The notes beneath the pieces are model-generated. The model was not told where the DNA came from. It did not search any database and saw nothing but the letters and a program-made list of their open reading frames with translations. A stretch of 64,000 nucleotides of DNA, taken from contig NZ_JAUSWW010000001.1 of the NCBI RefSeq assembly GCF_030815415.1, positions 4,960,001 through 5,024,000 on the forward strand. The letters are read 5' to 3'. Of this stretch, positions 41,901-49,842 are shown in pieces. The DNA is from Streptomyces canus (lineage in GTDB: Bacteria > Actinomycetota > Actinomycetes > Streptomycetales > Streptomycetaceae). A program made the position numbers and the translations under genes. The stretch's first letter is position 1, and every line of letters begins with the position of its first letter.

Positions 41901-42459
41901 GATGGACCACGGAGGGGCCCGCGCCGCGCTGCCGCGTCTGGAGGATCTGTACCGGACCTGGACAGAGCACTTCGGCGCCCTCGCCGAGGCGACCATGTGG
42001 GCAGCCGCCTACCTGGCCCGCGCCTACGCCGAAATGGACATGTACTCCGAGGCCCGCGACCTGGAGGTCGACATCCTGGCCCGGCAACAGGAAGTGCTGG
42101 GCGAGCACGATCCCGACACCCTGCGCACGGCCGGCAGACTCGCCGTCTGCCTCGAAGCGCTGGGGCAGACCGAAGAGGCCCGCGACCTCGCCACAGATAC
42201 CCTCGACCGGCAACGCCGCGTACTCGGCGAGGACCACCCCGACACCCTGCGCACCGCCGGCAATCTCGCCGTCTACCTCGAGACCCTCGGCGACACGGAA
42301 CGGGCCCGCGCCCTCGCCGAGGACACACTCAACCGGCAACGCCGCGTACTCGGCGAGGACCACCCCGACACCCGGCACACCGTTGACAATCTCGTCGGTC
42401 GGCCCCGCACCGTCCGAGTCGTGCAGCGACCGAACACAGCGCCCCCCGGACCACTCTGA
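38905..42459 (+). CDS. Giant MinD-TIR-TIR-STAND-TPR protein
   Basis: A 1184-residue cytoplasmic protein. Order: MinD/ParA-like P-loop (YSYKGGVGRSF, Lys 15 region, then DWDLEAPGLHYYF); a TIR-like domain at about 320-455 (YPYDFFISSAPN, LPTEVRPGGHF); a second, shortened TIR-like domain at about 467-570 (ERLLISSAGTDRAWAEW, ALLSRAYLEVDWSVTEAW); an NB-ARC-type STAND ATPase from about 612 (FTGRDDLL, P-loop GGQIGVGKTH near 646-655, Walker B WLIVFDDAQDP near 720, LITSRNPHW); a winged region with HRLTQAVLRDRL; and 42-residue TPRs from about 1051 (VLGEDHPDTLRTAGNLA). The third repeat breaks off into an unrelated Pro/Arg end. Likely a sensor ATPase working with the TIR gene before it. Confidence 0.9.
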   Translation: MNKLDGKVVTFYSYKGGVGRSFLLSNTATLLAQWGYRVLCIDWDLEAPGLHYYFRPHMESPETGLVEMVLGARDGQPVDALGHITPVTFPDGSRLDLIAAGGVGGDYIPNVQGIDWDALYEERDFGNVLEDWRRRWIESYDVIFVDSRTGISDSGGICTAQLPHILAYAFTANQQNVDGVLEVVGRAAKARNGLPYDRSRLLTLPLLCRFDMSEEYERAADWRRKLQPALKSSYNAWVPEGAAVERVLDHCTVPYSAYWSFGEELPVLTEDFRNPQLISYSIASIAGLIARHLEDVRLFTESRDSYVDAAIRTGRRGGGYPYDFFISSAPNTSDDARLLAGLLAAEGFSSYSLPTEVRPGGHFEDLRTAIATCRHFILLARDTVGSFQQGELNHFLRQTLDEQADRVLFPVVTPRGVVRDLPTIVQSIQAFKLSAAGLPDVARTIRARLQGNGSPSSAPGYGDHPPDERLLISSAGTDRAWAEWVAWQLTDAGYEVELDGRGHRESGRTVALLSRAYLEVDWSVTEAWITDLAARERLVPVRIDATSPPPALRELVFTDLFGSDEEAARDRLLHAVAGRGARPGSAPEFPGGGRSRRSGEAGPRLPGSLPQVWNVPPRNSRFTGRDDLLGEMRTRLTDVRTVLSLGGQIGVGKTHLAIEYAHRFSGEYDRVWWVEAGESMSVPAQLASFAVAIGRADPSTPGPIAVQNLSMELRTRSRWLIVFDDAQDPAALARHLPTGDGHVLITSRNPHWHQIATPVDVDVLSRAESISLLRSGSQGLSRRDAHRLAEALGDLPLALMQAAESLYIFTPDQFLRELEHHAGTAVGDGIPLDYPRSLTDQLTFSMDLLKERDPLAAALLRACALLAPEPFPLHTCDPEKAGAGEDGGGGALVRELSYPRAFRRILTALERLGLARVAGGSIQVHRLTQAVLRDRLDDEGTQAARDASALLTSAYPGQAANTDSWSRWPALVPHLLAISPNALTSPSVRYAACEACWYLMDHGGARAALPRLEDLYRTWTEHFGALAEATMWAAAYLARAYAEMDMYSEARDLEVDILARQQEVLGEHDPDTLRTAGRLAVCLEALGQTEEARDLATDTLDRQRRVLGEDHPDTLRTAGNLAVYLETLGDTERARALAEDTLNRQRRVLGEDHPDTRHTVDNLVGRPRTVRVVQRPNTAPPGPL
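42206..42373 (+). repeat. 126-bp-period repeat within TPR coding region
   Basis: A 42-nt stretch beginning ACCGGCAACGCCG is identical at 42206-42247 and 42332-42373, a period of 126 bp equal to one 42-residue TPR. Such identity invites slippage or recombination that adds or removes repeats. Confidence 0.85.
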
Positions 42460-42463
42460 CCCG

Positions 42464-43087
42464 TCAGACCTCCAGGAACGGCGCCGTCTCCAGCGTGGGA
42501 TACGGCGCCGGAAGCGGCAGGGGCCGGCCGAGGCTGACCTTGGTGTCGGTGTCGTAGTAGGCCTCGGTCGGGTCGTCGCCGGGGAGGACCGGGTTCGTGT
42601 AGCAGTGGGCCGTCTTGGAATGGCGGTCGATGAGGACGTAGACAGGGACTCCCGCGGCGGCGTAGGCGCGCAGCTTGGGTCCGGTGTCGGTCTCGTGGTT
42701 GGTGGACGTGACCTCGCCGACCAGCTCGATCATGTCGATGGGGTACCACCCCTTGTGGGCCTTGCAGTACGACTCGTCCAGTTCGGTCGGCTCGCGACGG
42801 AGGACATAGAAGTCCGGGACGGTCAACGCCATGGTGCGACCGTCTTTGTAGGCGGCCCGGTAGCCGTTGCCCATGCCTGCCAAGCCAAGCTCAGCGTTGA
42901 AAAACTGGACGGCCAGCTTGAAAGCGCCGGCGTTGTGCTTGTGGTTCGGTTGCGGTGGCAGGATGGCCATCCCCTCGACGTACTCGGGTCGAGCAGGCGC
43001 CTGAGACGCTTCCTCGAGCGCGATCAACAAATCGATGGGGTCCTGCTTCGGCTCCATGACCAGCTCCGAAATGGGTTCGGCACTCAT
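42464..43087 (-). CDS. Uma2-family (DUF820) nuclease-fold protein
   Basis: A 207-residue protein of the PD-(D/E)xK-like Uma2 family: YVEGMAILPPQPNHKHNAG, VPDFYVLRREPTELD (catalytic Asp), PIDMIELVGEVTSTNHETD (the ELV.EV...S segment) and LRAYAAAGVPVYVLID. Uma2 proteins are numerous in streptomycetes and cyanobacteria; a DNA-cutting role is predicted but not known. It converges with the giant STAND gene with only 4 nt between the two stops. ATG 43087 is the family start. Confidence 0.88.
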   Translation of the reverse strand: MSAEPISELVMEPKQDPIDLLIALEEASQAPARPEYVEGMAILPPQPNHKHNAGAFKLAVQFFNAELGLAGMGNGYRAAYKDGRTMALTVPDFYVLRREPTELDESYCKAHKGWYPIDMIELVGEVTSTNHETDTGPKLRAYAAAGVPVYVLIDRHSKTAHCYTNPVLPGDDPTEAYYDTDTKVSLGRPLPLPAPYPTLETAPFLEV

Positions 43088-43242
43088 CCTTGGTTCTCCT
43101 CGTCGCACTGATGCCAGGCTAAGCCCGCGCCGGGTGCCCCGGCAGAACGATGGGGCAGCCCACGCGCCCTGGGCGCCGGAATGCCCCGCCCGTTCACTCG
43201 AACGAGTGTGCTGAACCGTTCCGCCGGCTCCAGCCCCCAGTC

Positions 43243-44361
43243 CTACTTCAGCCCGACCGCCTCGCAGTCCGCCGCATACTCCGGCGTACAGATCTCCTTC
43301 ACCGTGTAGACCCCGTCCCGGATCACCGTGTCCTTGATGTTGGACTTCGTGAGCGCGACGACCGGCACCAGCATCGACGGGATGTCCTGCTCGGTCGGGC
43401 TGTTGACCGAGTCCTGGGCGAGGGAGTCGAACTCGATGGAGCGGCCCTTGACCTTGGCGACGGCCATTTCGGCGGCGTTGTTGGCTTCCTCGAGGAAGGA
43501 CTTGTAGACGGTCATGTACTGCTCGCCGGAGAGGATCCGCTGCACCGCCGCGAGGTCGGCGTCCTGGCCGGTGACGGGTGGGATCCTGGTGGCGCCGGCG
43601 GCTTTCATCGCGTCGATGACGGCGCCCGCCATGCCATCGTTGGCCGAGTAGACCGCGGAGATGTTGCTCAGCCCGACCGCCTGGATGGCCTTGGTCATGT
43701 TGGCCTTGGCGATCTCCGGCTTCCACTCCTCGGTGTCGTACGACTTGGCGATGACCACGTGACTGGCGAGCACGCTGAGCGCGCCGGCCTTGAAGAGGGC
43801 CGTGTTGGGGTCGGCGGGTGAGCCGTTCATCATGACGATCTTGCTGGACTCGGCCTTGTCGCCGAGCGCCTCCAGGATGGAGCGGCCCTGTACCTCGCCG
43901 ACGAGTTCGTTGTCGTGCGATATGTACGCGTCGATCGGACCCTGGGCGAGGCGGTCGTACGCGATGACGGGGATGCCCGCGTCCTTCGCCTTCTGGACGT
44001 CCGGCGCGATGGCCTTGGCGTCGACGGCGTCCACCAGGACGACGTCCACCTTGGCCGCGATCATCTGCTCGAACTGCTGGCTCTGCTTGTCCGCGCTCGC
44101 CAGGGCGTTGGCGTAACGGACCGTGCCCTTGCCGTGCGTGAGGTCGGCGACCCGCGTCTTGATGAGGGGGTAATCGAACTTCTCGAAGCGCTTGGTCTCC
44201 TTGTCGGGCAGGAGCAGGCCCACCGTGATGTCGTCGCCCTTCTTCGGACTCGCGGAGCTCTCGCTTCCGCTGACGGCGTCGACGACACCGCAGGAGGTGA
44301 GCAGCAGCGCCGAGGCGACGGTGAGGAGGGCGGTTCTGTGGGGGGCGGTACGAACGTTCAC
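43243..44361 (-). CDS. Sugar-type periplasmic-binding lipoprotein, orphan
   Basis: A 372-residue lipoprotein with signal NVRTAPHRTALLTVASALLLTSC (lipobox LTSC, Cys 24). The mature part has the type I periplasmic-binding fold of xylose/ribose binders: TVGLLLPDKETKRFEKFDYPLI, VDVVLVDAVDAKAIAPDVQKA, GIPVIAYDRLAQG, VAAVQRILSGEQYMTVYKSF. GTG 44361 has GGAAGG 8 nt upstream. No ATPase or permease gene is adjacent, so it either works with a distant transporter or senses sugar. The ligand is not deducible, although the form resembles D-xylose binders. Confidence 0.85.
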   Translation of the reverse strand: MNVRTAPHRTALLTVASALLLTSCGVVDAVSGSESSASPKKGDDITVGLLLPDKETKRFEKFDYPLIKTRVADLTHGKGTVRYANALASADKQSQQFEQMIAAKVDVVLVDAVDAKAIAPDVQKAKDAGIPVIAYDRLAQGPIDAYISHDNELVGEVQGRSILEALGDKAESSKIVMMNGSPADPNTALFKAGALSVLASHVVIAKSYDTEEWKPEIAKANMTKAIQAVGLSNISAVYSANDGMAGAVIDAMKAAGATRIPPVTGQDADLAAVQRILSGEQYMTVYKSFLEEANNAAEMAVAKVKGRSIEFDSLAQDSVNSPTEQDIPSMLVPVVALTKSNIKDTVIRDGVYTVKEICTPEYAADCEAVGLK

Positions 44362-44512
44362 TGACGTGCCTTCCAAGCAGTGGAGCGGCGGAGCGCTTCG
44401 AGCGTCTCGCGCCAAAACCGCTCACAGGAGACCCGTACCGAATCTCCCCGACCCACCACGCCTTGTTTCACATTTGACCCAGTGAGGGGTCGGCGGGTGG
44501 GCGGGCCCGTCC

Positions 44513-45160
44513 TCACGCCGTGCGGTGCGGGCCCAACTCCTGGAGTACGTCGCCCAGTTCGGCGGGGGTCAGGGCCGCGCCCGGCAGGGGGGACCGGAGC
44601 GCGTCGGTGCGCAGGCCCGCCAGGAGCAGGGCCAGCGGGCGGCGCCAGGTGTCAGGGGTCGTCGCGGCGGTCAGGGCGGGGACCGCGCGGCCCAGGGCGG
44701 CCAGGGTGAACAGGACGTCCTCGACGGTGGCGTCGGGGCGGACGGTGCCCTCCGCGTGGCCGCGGCGCAGCAGGAGTTCCAGCGTCTCGCGGTTGTGGGC
44801 GTGCACGGCCGTCAGGGAGTCCACGCCGTCCACGCGGGTGGTCATGAGGTCGTTGGTGCCGCGGTCGGCGGCCAGGGTGGTGAACACGGCGTCCAGGTAG
44901 GCGGTCAGGCCCGTCCAGGCGTCCGGGGCGGATCTCGCCTCCTCGCCCGCCGTCATCGTGCCGGTCAGCTGGTCGCGGAAGACGGCGTCGATGAGGGCGG
45001 CGCGGGTCGGGAAGTGGCGGTAGAGGGTCGCGTTGCCCACGCCGGCGCGGCGGGCGATCACGTCGAGCGGTGCGTCGAGGCCGTGCTCGGTGAAGACGTC
45101 GTGTGCCGCTTCCGTCAGCAGTTCCCGGTTGCGCCGCGCGTCGCGTCGCAGTGCGCCCAT
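44513..45160 (-). CDS. TetR-family repressor
   Basis: A 215-residue regulator. N-terminal helix-turn-helix: RRNRELLTEAAHDVFTEHGLDAPLDVIARRAGVGNATLYRHFPTRAALI (in pieces), followed by an all-helical ligand domain (VDGVDSLTAVHAHNRETLELLLRRG). ATG 45160 has GGAGGG upstream. It diverges from a patatin-like phospholipase, and two 14-bp near-palindromes of GGGGAGCACTCCCC type lie in the 105-nt gap between the two genes, 44 bp apart. It probably represses both genes until a lipid or other ligand binds. Confidence 0.92.
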   Translation of the reverse strand: MGALRRDARRNRELLTEAAHDVFTEHGLDAPLDVIARRAGVGNATLYRHFPTRAALIDAVFRDQLTGTMTAGEEARSAPDAWTGLTAYLDAVFTTLAADRGTNDLMTTRVDGVDSLTAVHAHNRETLELLLRRGHAEGTVRPDATVEDVLFTLAALGRAVPALTAATTPDTWRRPLALLLAGLRTDALRSPLPGAALTPAELGDVLQELGPHRTA

Positions 45161-45182
45161 GTCTTGCCCTCCGTACTCAAGT

Positions 45183-45240
45183 GGGGAGCACTCCCCGGTC
45201 GTGATGCTATCTTCGGAACACGAAGTGGGGGGTGCTCCCC
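45183..45240. promoter_or_regulatory. Twin TetR operators between tetR and patatin genes
   Basis: Site 1: GGGGAGCACTCCCC (45183-45196), a perfect palindrome. Site 2: GGGGGGTGCTCCCC (45227-45240), the same motif in reverse with one change. They are 44 bp apart, about four helical turns, so two dimers would bind on one face. Confidence 0.7.
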
Positions 45241-45265
45241 ATTTCTTTCGGGGGAGAGGCGTGGC

Positions 45266-46099
45266 ATGGGCGGGACGGCACTGGTGCTCGGCGGCGGGGG
45301 GCCGGTCGGGGGCGCGTGGCTGACGGGGGTGCTGGCCGGCCTCGCGGACGGCGGTGTCGACCTCGCCCGTGCCGACGTCGTCATCGGCACCTCGGCCGGG
45401 GCCGTCTTCGGCACCCGGCTGGCGTACGGGGAGCCGCCGCGTGAGCTGTACGAACGTCAGCTCAGCGGGGCCGACCGGCTGGTCCTGAGCGTGACCGCGG
45501 CACAGACGACGCGCTTTCTGTGGGCGGCGCTGGGATCCCGGGATCCCGAGCGGTCCGTACGGCGGCTGGGGCGGGCCGCGCTGGCCGCGGGGGCCGGGGC
45601 CGATGTGCTCCCGCTGGTGCGGCAGGTGCTGCGCGGGGTGGAGGAGTGGCCGGGGGTCGGGCTGCGGATCGCCGCGGTCGACGCTCGTACGGGGGCCGTG
45701 GAGGCGTTCGACCGCGATGCGAAGGTCGCACTCGTCGAGGCGGTCGCCGCGAGTTGTGCGGTGCCGTTGGTCTTCTCTCCTGTCTCCGTCGGTGGGCGGC
45801 GCTGGATCGACGGGGGCAGTCGGTCCACGGCCAATCTCCAACTGGCCCGTGGGTATGAGCGGGTGCTGGCCGTCGCGCCGGTCGCGAAGGCTGTCGGGCC
45901 GCACCCCGGTGCGGAGCGGCAGGCGGCCGAGCTCCGTGCCGGGGGTGGCGCTGTCAGCCTGCTCGTGCCGGATGCCGCCTCGCGGCGGGCCATGGGGCGG
46001 GACCTGACCTCCGATGCGCATCGGGTGGGGGCGGCGTTGGCGGGGCGGGCGCAGGCGGAGCGGGTCGTGGAGGCGGTGCGTGGGGTGTGGCAGGGGTAG
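45266..46099 (+). CDS. Patatin-like phospholipase
   Basis: A 277-residue hydrolase of the patatin class. The oxyanion loop GGGGPVGG, the nucleophile elbow VIGTSAGAV (GxSxG) and the catalytic Asp in WIDGGSRSTAN form the Ser-Asp dyad. It hydrolyses acyl chains of lipids, probably at the inner face of the membrane. ATG 45266 sits 6 nt after GGGGGAGAGG. Controlled with the divergent TetR gene by the twin operators. Confidence 0.92.
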   Translation: MGGTALVLGGGGPVGGAWLTGVLAGLADGGVDLARADVVIGTSAGAVFGTRLAYGEPPRELYERQLSGADRLVLSVTAAQTTRFLWAALGSRDPERSVRRLGRAALAAGAGADVLPLVRQVLRGVEEWPGVGLRIAAVDARTGAVEAFDRDAKVALVEAVAASCAVPLVFSPVSVGGRRWIDGGSRSTANLQLARGYERVLAVAPVAKAVGPHPGAERQAAELRAGGGAVSLLVPDAASRRAMGRDLTSDAHRVGAALAGRAQAERVVEAVRGVWQG

Positions 46100-46161
46100 C
46101 GGGGGGTGCGCGCCGGGGCTTTTCTCGCCCCCGCCGCGAGCTGCCGCTGCGGGTCGGCTGA

Positions 46162-46530
46162 TCAGCGCTCGAACTTCCAGGTGAGGTGCGGGCCCGTCAC
46201 CCTCACCACCCTCACGGGGATGTCGAGGGTCGTGCCGTCGGTGCGCCGGCCCGTGCAGGTGAGGGTCGCCCCGGCCTGTGCCTTCAGGCCCTCGGGGCAG
46301 GACACGTGGACCTTCACGCCGACCCAGGGGAGCGGGTGGTAGAGGCTCTCGGTGCGGCCGGCGACGATGTTCGGGGCGAGGGCCTTGTGGCCGTCGACCG
46401 TGACGGTGTCGTACGCGTCCAGCGAGGTCGTCGACTCGGTGGACGAAAGCAGATGGGTGCCGATCCCGCCGAGGGCCAGCACCGCGGCGGCACCGCCGAC
46501 GACACCGAGGAGGAATCTGCTGTCCGGCAT
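46162..46530 (-). CDS. Small membrane-anchored DUF4333-like protein
   Basis: A 122-residue protein with one N-terminal membrane helix (FLLGVVGGAAAVLALGGIGTHLL) and a short exported domain containing a conserved Cys pair (VHVSCPEGL...LTCTGRR) and a beta end (LDIPVRVVRVTGPHLTWKF). The order VSCP...G....C is that of DUF4333 proteins. No enzymatic motif. ATG 46530; the next gene upstream is the divergent kinase. Confidence 0.7.
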   Translation of the reverse strand: MPDSRFLLGVVGGAAAVLALGGIGTHLLSSTESTTSLDAYDTVTVDGHKALAPNIVAGRTESLYHPLPWVGVKVHVSCPEGLKAQAGATLTCTGRRTDGTTLDIPVRVVRVTGPHLTWKFER

Positions 46531-46644
46531 GGCGCACGTGCTCCTGAGGTGAGAGGGACCTCCAGCATCGCCCCTCCCCCCGGTCTCGCTCCTCGGCCGT
46601 TCGGCCGATCCCGCGACCGGACCTGCGCGCATACGGTGATCCCC

Positions 46645-47799
46645 ATGAAGTCCGCTTCCCCCCGGGGCTGCGCCCGCGGTGCCGTCGTGGGCGCGCTGCT
46701 CGCCCTGTGCTCCGTCGACGTGACGGTCACGCTGGACGGGGGCTACGGCGTCGGGCGCCCGGCGGCCGTCCTCGCCGTCGGCCTGACCGCGCTGCTGTGG
46801 CCGGCCGCACGGCGGCCCGACCGGCTCACCCCGCAGCTGCGCACCGCCGTGCCCGCCCTGGTCTCCCTCCTGTACACGGCGTCGGCGCTCTCCGTCGACC
46901 GGGGCGCCCCCTTCGGCCCGGGCGAGGTCGCCGTCCTGCTGTGTCTGCTGTTCGTCGCGGTACGGCACTGCCCGCCGCGCTGGGCCGTGGTGTGCGGTCT
47001 GCTGGACCTGGCGGCCGTGCTCGCCCAGCCCGCCCGCTACTCCCGGCAGCTGACCTCGGGCCAGGCCACGGGCTACGTCCTGGTCGGTCTGGTCCTGGCC
47101 GGTCTCGTCGCCTCCCTGGCGGCCTATCTGCGGTCCCTCGACTACCGCCGTACCGTCACCGTCGCCGAGACCCGCCGCGAGGAACGCCTCGCCATCGCCG
47201 CCGACCTGCACGACTTCGTGGCCCATCACGTGACCGGCATCCTCGTCCAGACCCAGGTGGCCCGCATGATGGCGACCACCCAGCCCGAGGACCTCGATCC
47301 GGTCCTCGCGGGCATCGAGGGCGCCGCGACCGAGGCGCTGGCGTCCATGCGGCGCACGGTCGGTGTGCTGCGGGACGCCGACGAGGCCGACCGGCGCCCG
47401 GTGGGAGACCTCGCGGGCATCGAGGACCTGGTGGAACGCTTCGGCGGTCCGGTCCAGAAGGTCACCCTGGACCGCGGGGGCGTCCCGGACGACCTGCCGC
47501 ACGAGGTGCAGGCGGCGGCCTTCCGGGTCGTGCAGGAGGCGCTGACGAACGTACGCCGGCACGCGGCCGACGCGACCGAGGTCACCGTCCGGCTGGGCCT
47601 CGACGGCGGCCGTCTGACCGTGTCCGTGGCCGACGACGGCCGGGGCGGCTCCCCGCTCCCGGATGCGGCGCACGGCGGCGGCTTCGGACTCGTCGGGCTG
47701 AAGGAACGGGTGACGGCACTGGGCGGCGAGCTGACGGCCGGGCCGCGTGCGGGGCATGGGTGGGAGACCAGGGCCGCGTTCCCGCTCTCGGCCGAATGA
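46645..47799 (+). CDS. NarL-type sensor histidine kinase, no adjacent regulator
   Basis: A 384-residue kinase: about six membrane segments in the first 170 residues, then the dimerisation/phosphoacceptor box RREERLAIAADLHDFVAHHVTGI with the His of the HisKA_3 group, and HATPase boxes FRVVQEALTNVRRHA, VSVADDGRGG and GFGLVGLKERV. It should phosphorylate a NarL/FixJ regulator, but none follows: a converging lysyl oxidase gene lies downstream. ATG 46645 is chosen from the start of the membrane region. It is probably an orphan kinase. Confidence 0.9.
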   Translation: MKSASPRGCARGAVVGALLALCSVDVTVTLDGGYGVGRPAAVLAVGLTALLWPAARRPDRLTPQLRTAVPALVSLLYTASALSVDRGAPFGPGEVAVLLCLLFVAVRHCPPRWAVVCGLLDLAAVLAQPARYSRQLTSGQATGYVLVGLVLAGLVASLAAYLRSLDYRRTVTVAETRREERLAIAADLHDFVAHHVTGILVQTQVARMMATTQPEDLDPVLAGIEGAATEALASMRRTVGVLRDADEADRRPVGDLAGIEDLVERFGGPVQKVTLDRGGVPDDLPHEVQAAAFRVVQEALTNVRRHAADATEVTVRLGLDGGRLTVSVADDGRGGSPLPDAAHGGGFGLVGLKERVTALGGELTAGPRAGHGWETRAAFPLSAE

Positions 47800-47886
47800 C
47801 CGAGGCGATCGGGGCGACCGGGGGCGCGAGTGTCGCCGCGTGCCCGCAGGGGGCGGCTACACCCGCGCCGGTATCAAGCCGTTCGG

Positions 47887-49578
47887 TTACCGCGCGTTGA
47901 TGAGGTCGTGCGGCGGTACCTTGACCGTGCGCTTGCCCGGCTCGCCGCTCAGGATCACCTTGCGCAGGGCGACGTTGTTCTTCAGGTTCGTCTCCTGGAG
48001 GCGCTTCTCCGGGTTGGCGATGACCTGGATGTAGTACGTGCCGTTCGGCAGGTCCGTGATGTCGAAGGACTGGCCGGGACGGTACTGGGTGTAGGTGTCG
48101 CCGGAGCCGACGTCGAGGACCTCGCGGACCGAGATGGAGTTCTGCTCACCGCACGCGGTCGACAGGTCCGTGTTGTACGGCTTCCAGTTGGCGTTCTTCA
48201 CCGTGTAGTCCACGGCGTCGGTGTTGGCGAGACAGAACGCCTCCTTGCCGCTGCGCACCTCCCTCGTCTTGTCCTCGCTCAGCAGCCGGTAGCTGGCGAA
48301 GTCGGTGAAGTGCCAGTGCTCATGGCCGATGCGCGGGTCCCACTCCATGGTCCCGGTGGGCGTGTAGCCGACCTGCTTGCCGTTCGCGTCGTAGAAGTAC
48401 TGGTACGCGTCCATCAGATCGGCGCCCGGCTTGCGGAAGCCGTCCACGACGAGCGGTGCGGGGCCGGCGTTCCAGACGTTGGCGCTGAAGGCCAGGTAGT
48501 CCTTGCCGGGTACGTCGCCGTCCTCGCCGTCGGTGATGGCGATGTCCCACGCCGGGAGGGAACGCAGGTCCGGCTTGGGCACGTCGGCCGGGACACCGGC
48601 CCGTCCGGTGGGCCGGGTGCTGTTGGGACGCAGTGCGGCCGCGATGCGCGAACCGTCGGTGTGGCCGGGGCCGTCGCCGAGGTGGTGGGCGAGGCCACGG
48701 TCCTCCAGGGCGTGGGAGAGGGCTCCCGGGGTGGGCTCGTCGGCGCCGCGCGGGCCGTAGTGGTGGGCCATCCCCTGGGCCGAGCCGTGAGCCGAGCCAT
48801 GGGCCGAGCCGTGCGCGCCGCCCTGGTGGGCGGTCATGCCGCGGCCGACGCCGCCGTTCTCGCTGGGCTGCCGGACGGTGACCTTGATGGTCGGCGAGTC
48901 GTTCGGGATCCCGAAGAGGTCCCGGTACTTCTTCGCCACGGACACCTTCGCGGTGTACTCACCCACCGGCAGGTCCACGGGCTTGTCGTAGTCGACGGTG
49001 CTGGAGTTGGACGCCCAGCCCTTCTCGACACCCCACACCGACCCGAGGGTGAACGGGTTGGTGGGGCAGCTCTCCGGATAGTGCGAGGTGGCGGGCGCCT
49101 CCGGCCGGAGCCGGCCGGAGGCGTTGTTGGGGCAGAAGTTCCCCTTGCTCTTGGCGACCTCCGTCCCGTTCGCGTCCTTGACGGACACCTCCAGGAACCC
49201 GGGGAGCCCGGAGAAGTCCTTCACGAGCCCGGTGGGCAGCGCCTTGGTCGTCGTCGTGCCGCCGTGGCGGAAGACCTGCTTGGCGACGACGGGGTCCTTG
49301 TACGACTTGCGCGTCACCTTGAACTCCAGGGGCGCGTTGTCGACGGTGACATACGTGCCGAGGTCCAGGTAGACCCCGGGCTCCCCCTGCCACCGGTCGA
49401 GCGTCACGGAGTTCGACGCGGCGATCAGCTTGAGCTTCGGCTTGCCGGGTGTGGCGGCCTGCGCGGCCCCGGCGCCGGGCGCCGCTCCGGCTCCGGTGAC
49501 GACGACGGTGAGCGCGGCGCCGGCGGCGAGCGCGGGGCGCTTCCAACGGCTGCGGTTGCGGTGTTGCTGACTGGTCAT
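47887..49578 (-). CDS. Bacterial lysyl oxidase
   Basis: A 563-residue exported protein with a signal peptide (LAAGAALTVVVTGAGAAPGAGAAQA). The C-terminal third is lysyl oxidase: MEWDPRIGHEHWHFTDFASYRLL carries the copper-binding His motif (HEHWHF, cited in part), with later SVREVLDVGSGDTYTQY and LPNGTYYIQVIANPE. The middle has a His/Gly/Ser linker (AHGSAHGSAHGSAQG). Lysyl oxidases oxidise peptidyl lysine to allysine for crosslinking; a role in the outer envelope or extracellular matrix is inferred. ATG 49578 with GAGGAACC. The N-terminal 250 residues have no recognised fold. Confidence 0.88.
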   Translation of the reverse strand: MTSQQHRNRSRWKRPALAAGAALTVVVTGAGAAPGAGAAQAATPGKPKLKLIAASNSVTLDRWQGEPGVYLDLGTYVTVDNAPLEFKVTRKSYKDPVVAKQVFRHGGTTTTKALPTGLVKDFSGLPGFLEVSVKDANGTEVAKSKGNFCPNNASGRLRPEAPATSHYPESCPTNPFTLGSVWGVEKGWASNSSTVDYDKPVDLPVGEYTAKVSVAKKYRDLFGIPNDSPTIKVTVRQPSENGGVGRGMTAHQGGAHGSAHGSAHGSAQGMAHHYGPRGADEPTPGALSHALEDRGLAHHLGDGPGHTDGSRIAAALRPNSTRPTGRAGVPADVPKPDLRSLPAWDIAITDGEDGDVPGKDYLAFSANVWNAGPAPLVVDGFRKPGADLMDAYQYFYDANGKQVGYTPTGTMEWDPRIGHEHWHFTDFASYRLLSEDKTREVRSGKEAFCLANTDAVDYTVKNANWKPYNTDLSTACGEQNSISVREVLDVGSGDTYTQYRPGQSFDITDLPNGTYYIQVIANPEKRLQETNLKNNVALRKVILSGEPGKRTVKVPPHDLINAR

Positions 49579-49842
49579 CGGTTCCTCGTCTGCGAGTGCC
49601 CTGGTCAGGGGCATCGGACTGGACAACCCACGGGCGGCCGACGGTGTGGACGCACCCCCATGCGGCCCCACATGCACTCCGGCAACCTGTGAGCGATCTG
49701 TGAGACCGGTAAAGAGGGTGTTCAGGTTGCCTGTTGGGAAGGAAATCCATCGATCGGGCGGCGCCCGCCCGGACACCTCACGCCCCGGTTACTTTTGCCT
49801 CAACCCCTGGTTGCGCGGGGGTGAGCAGGCGACGATGGGCTC

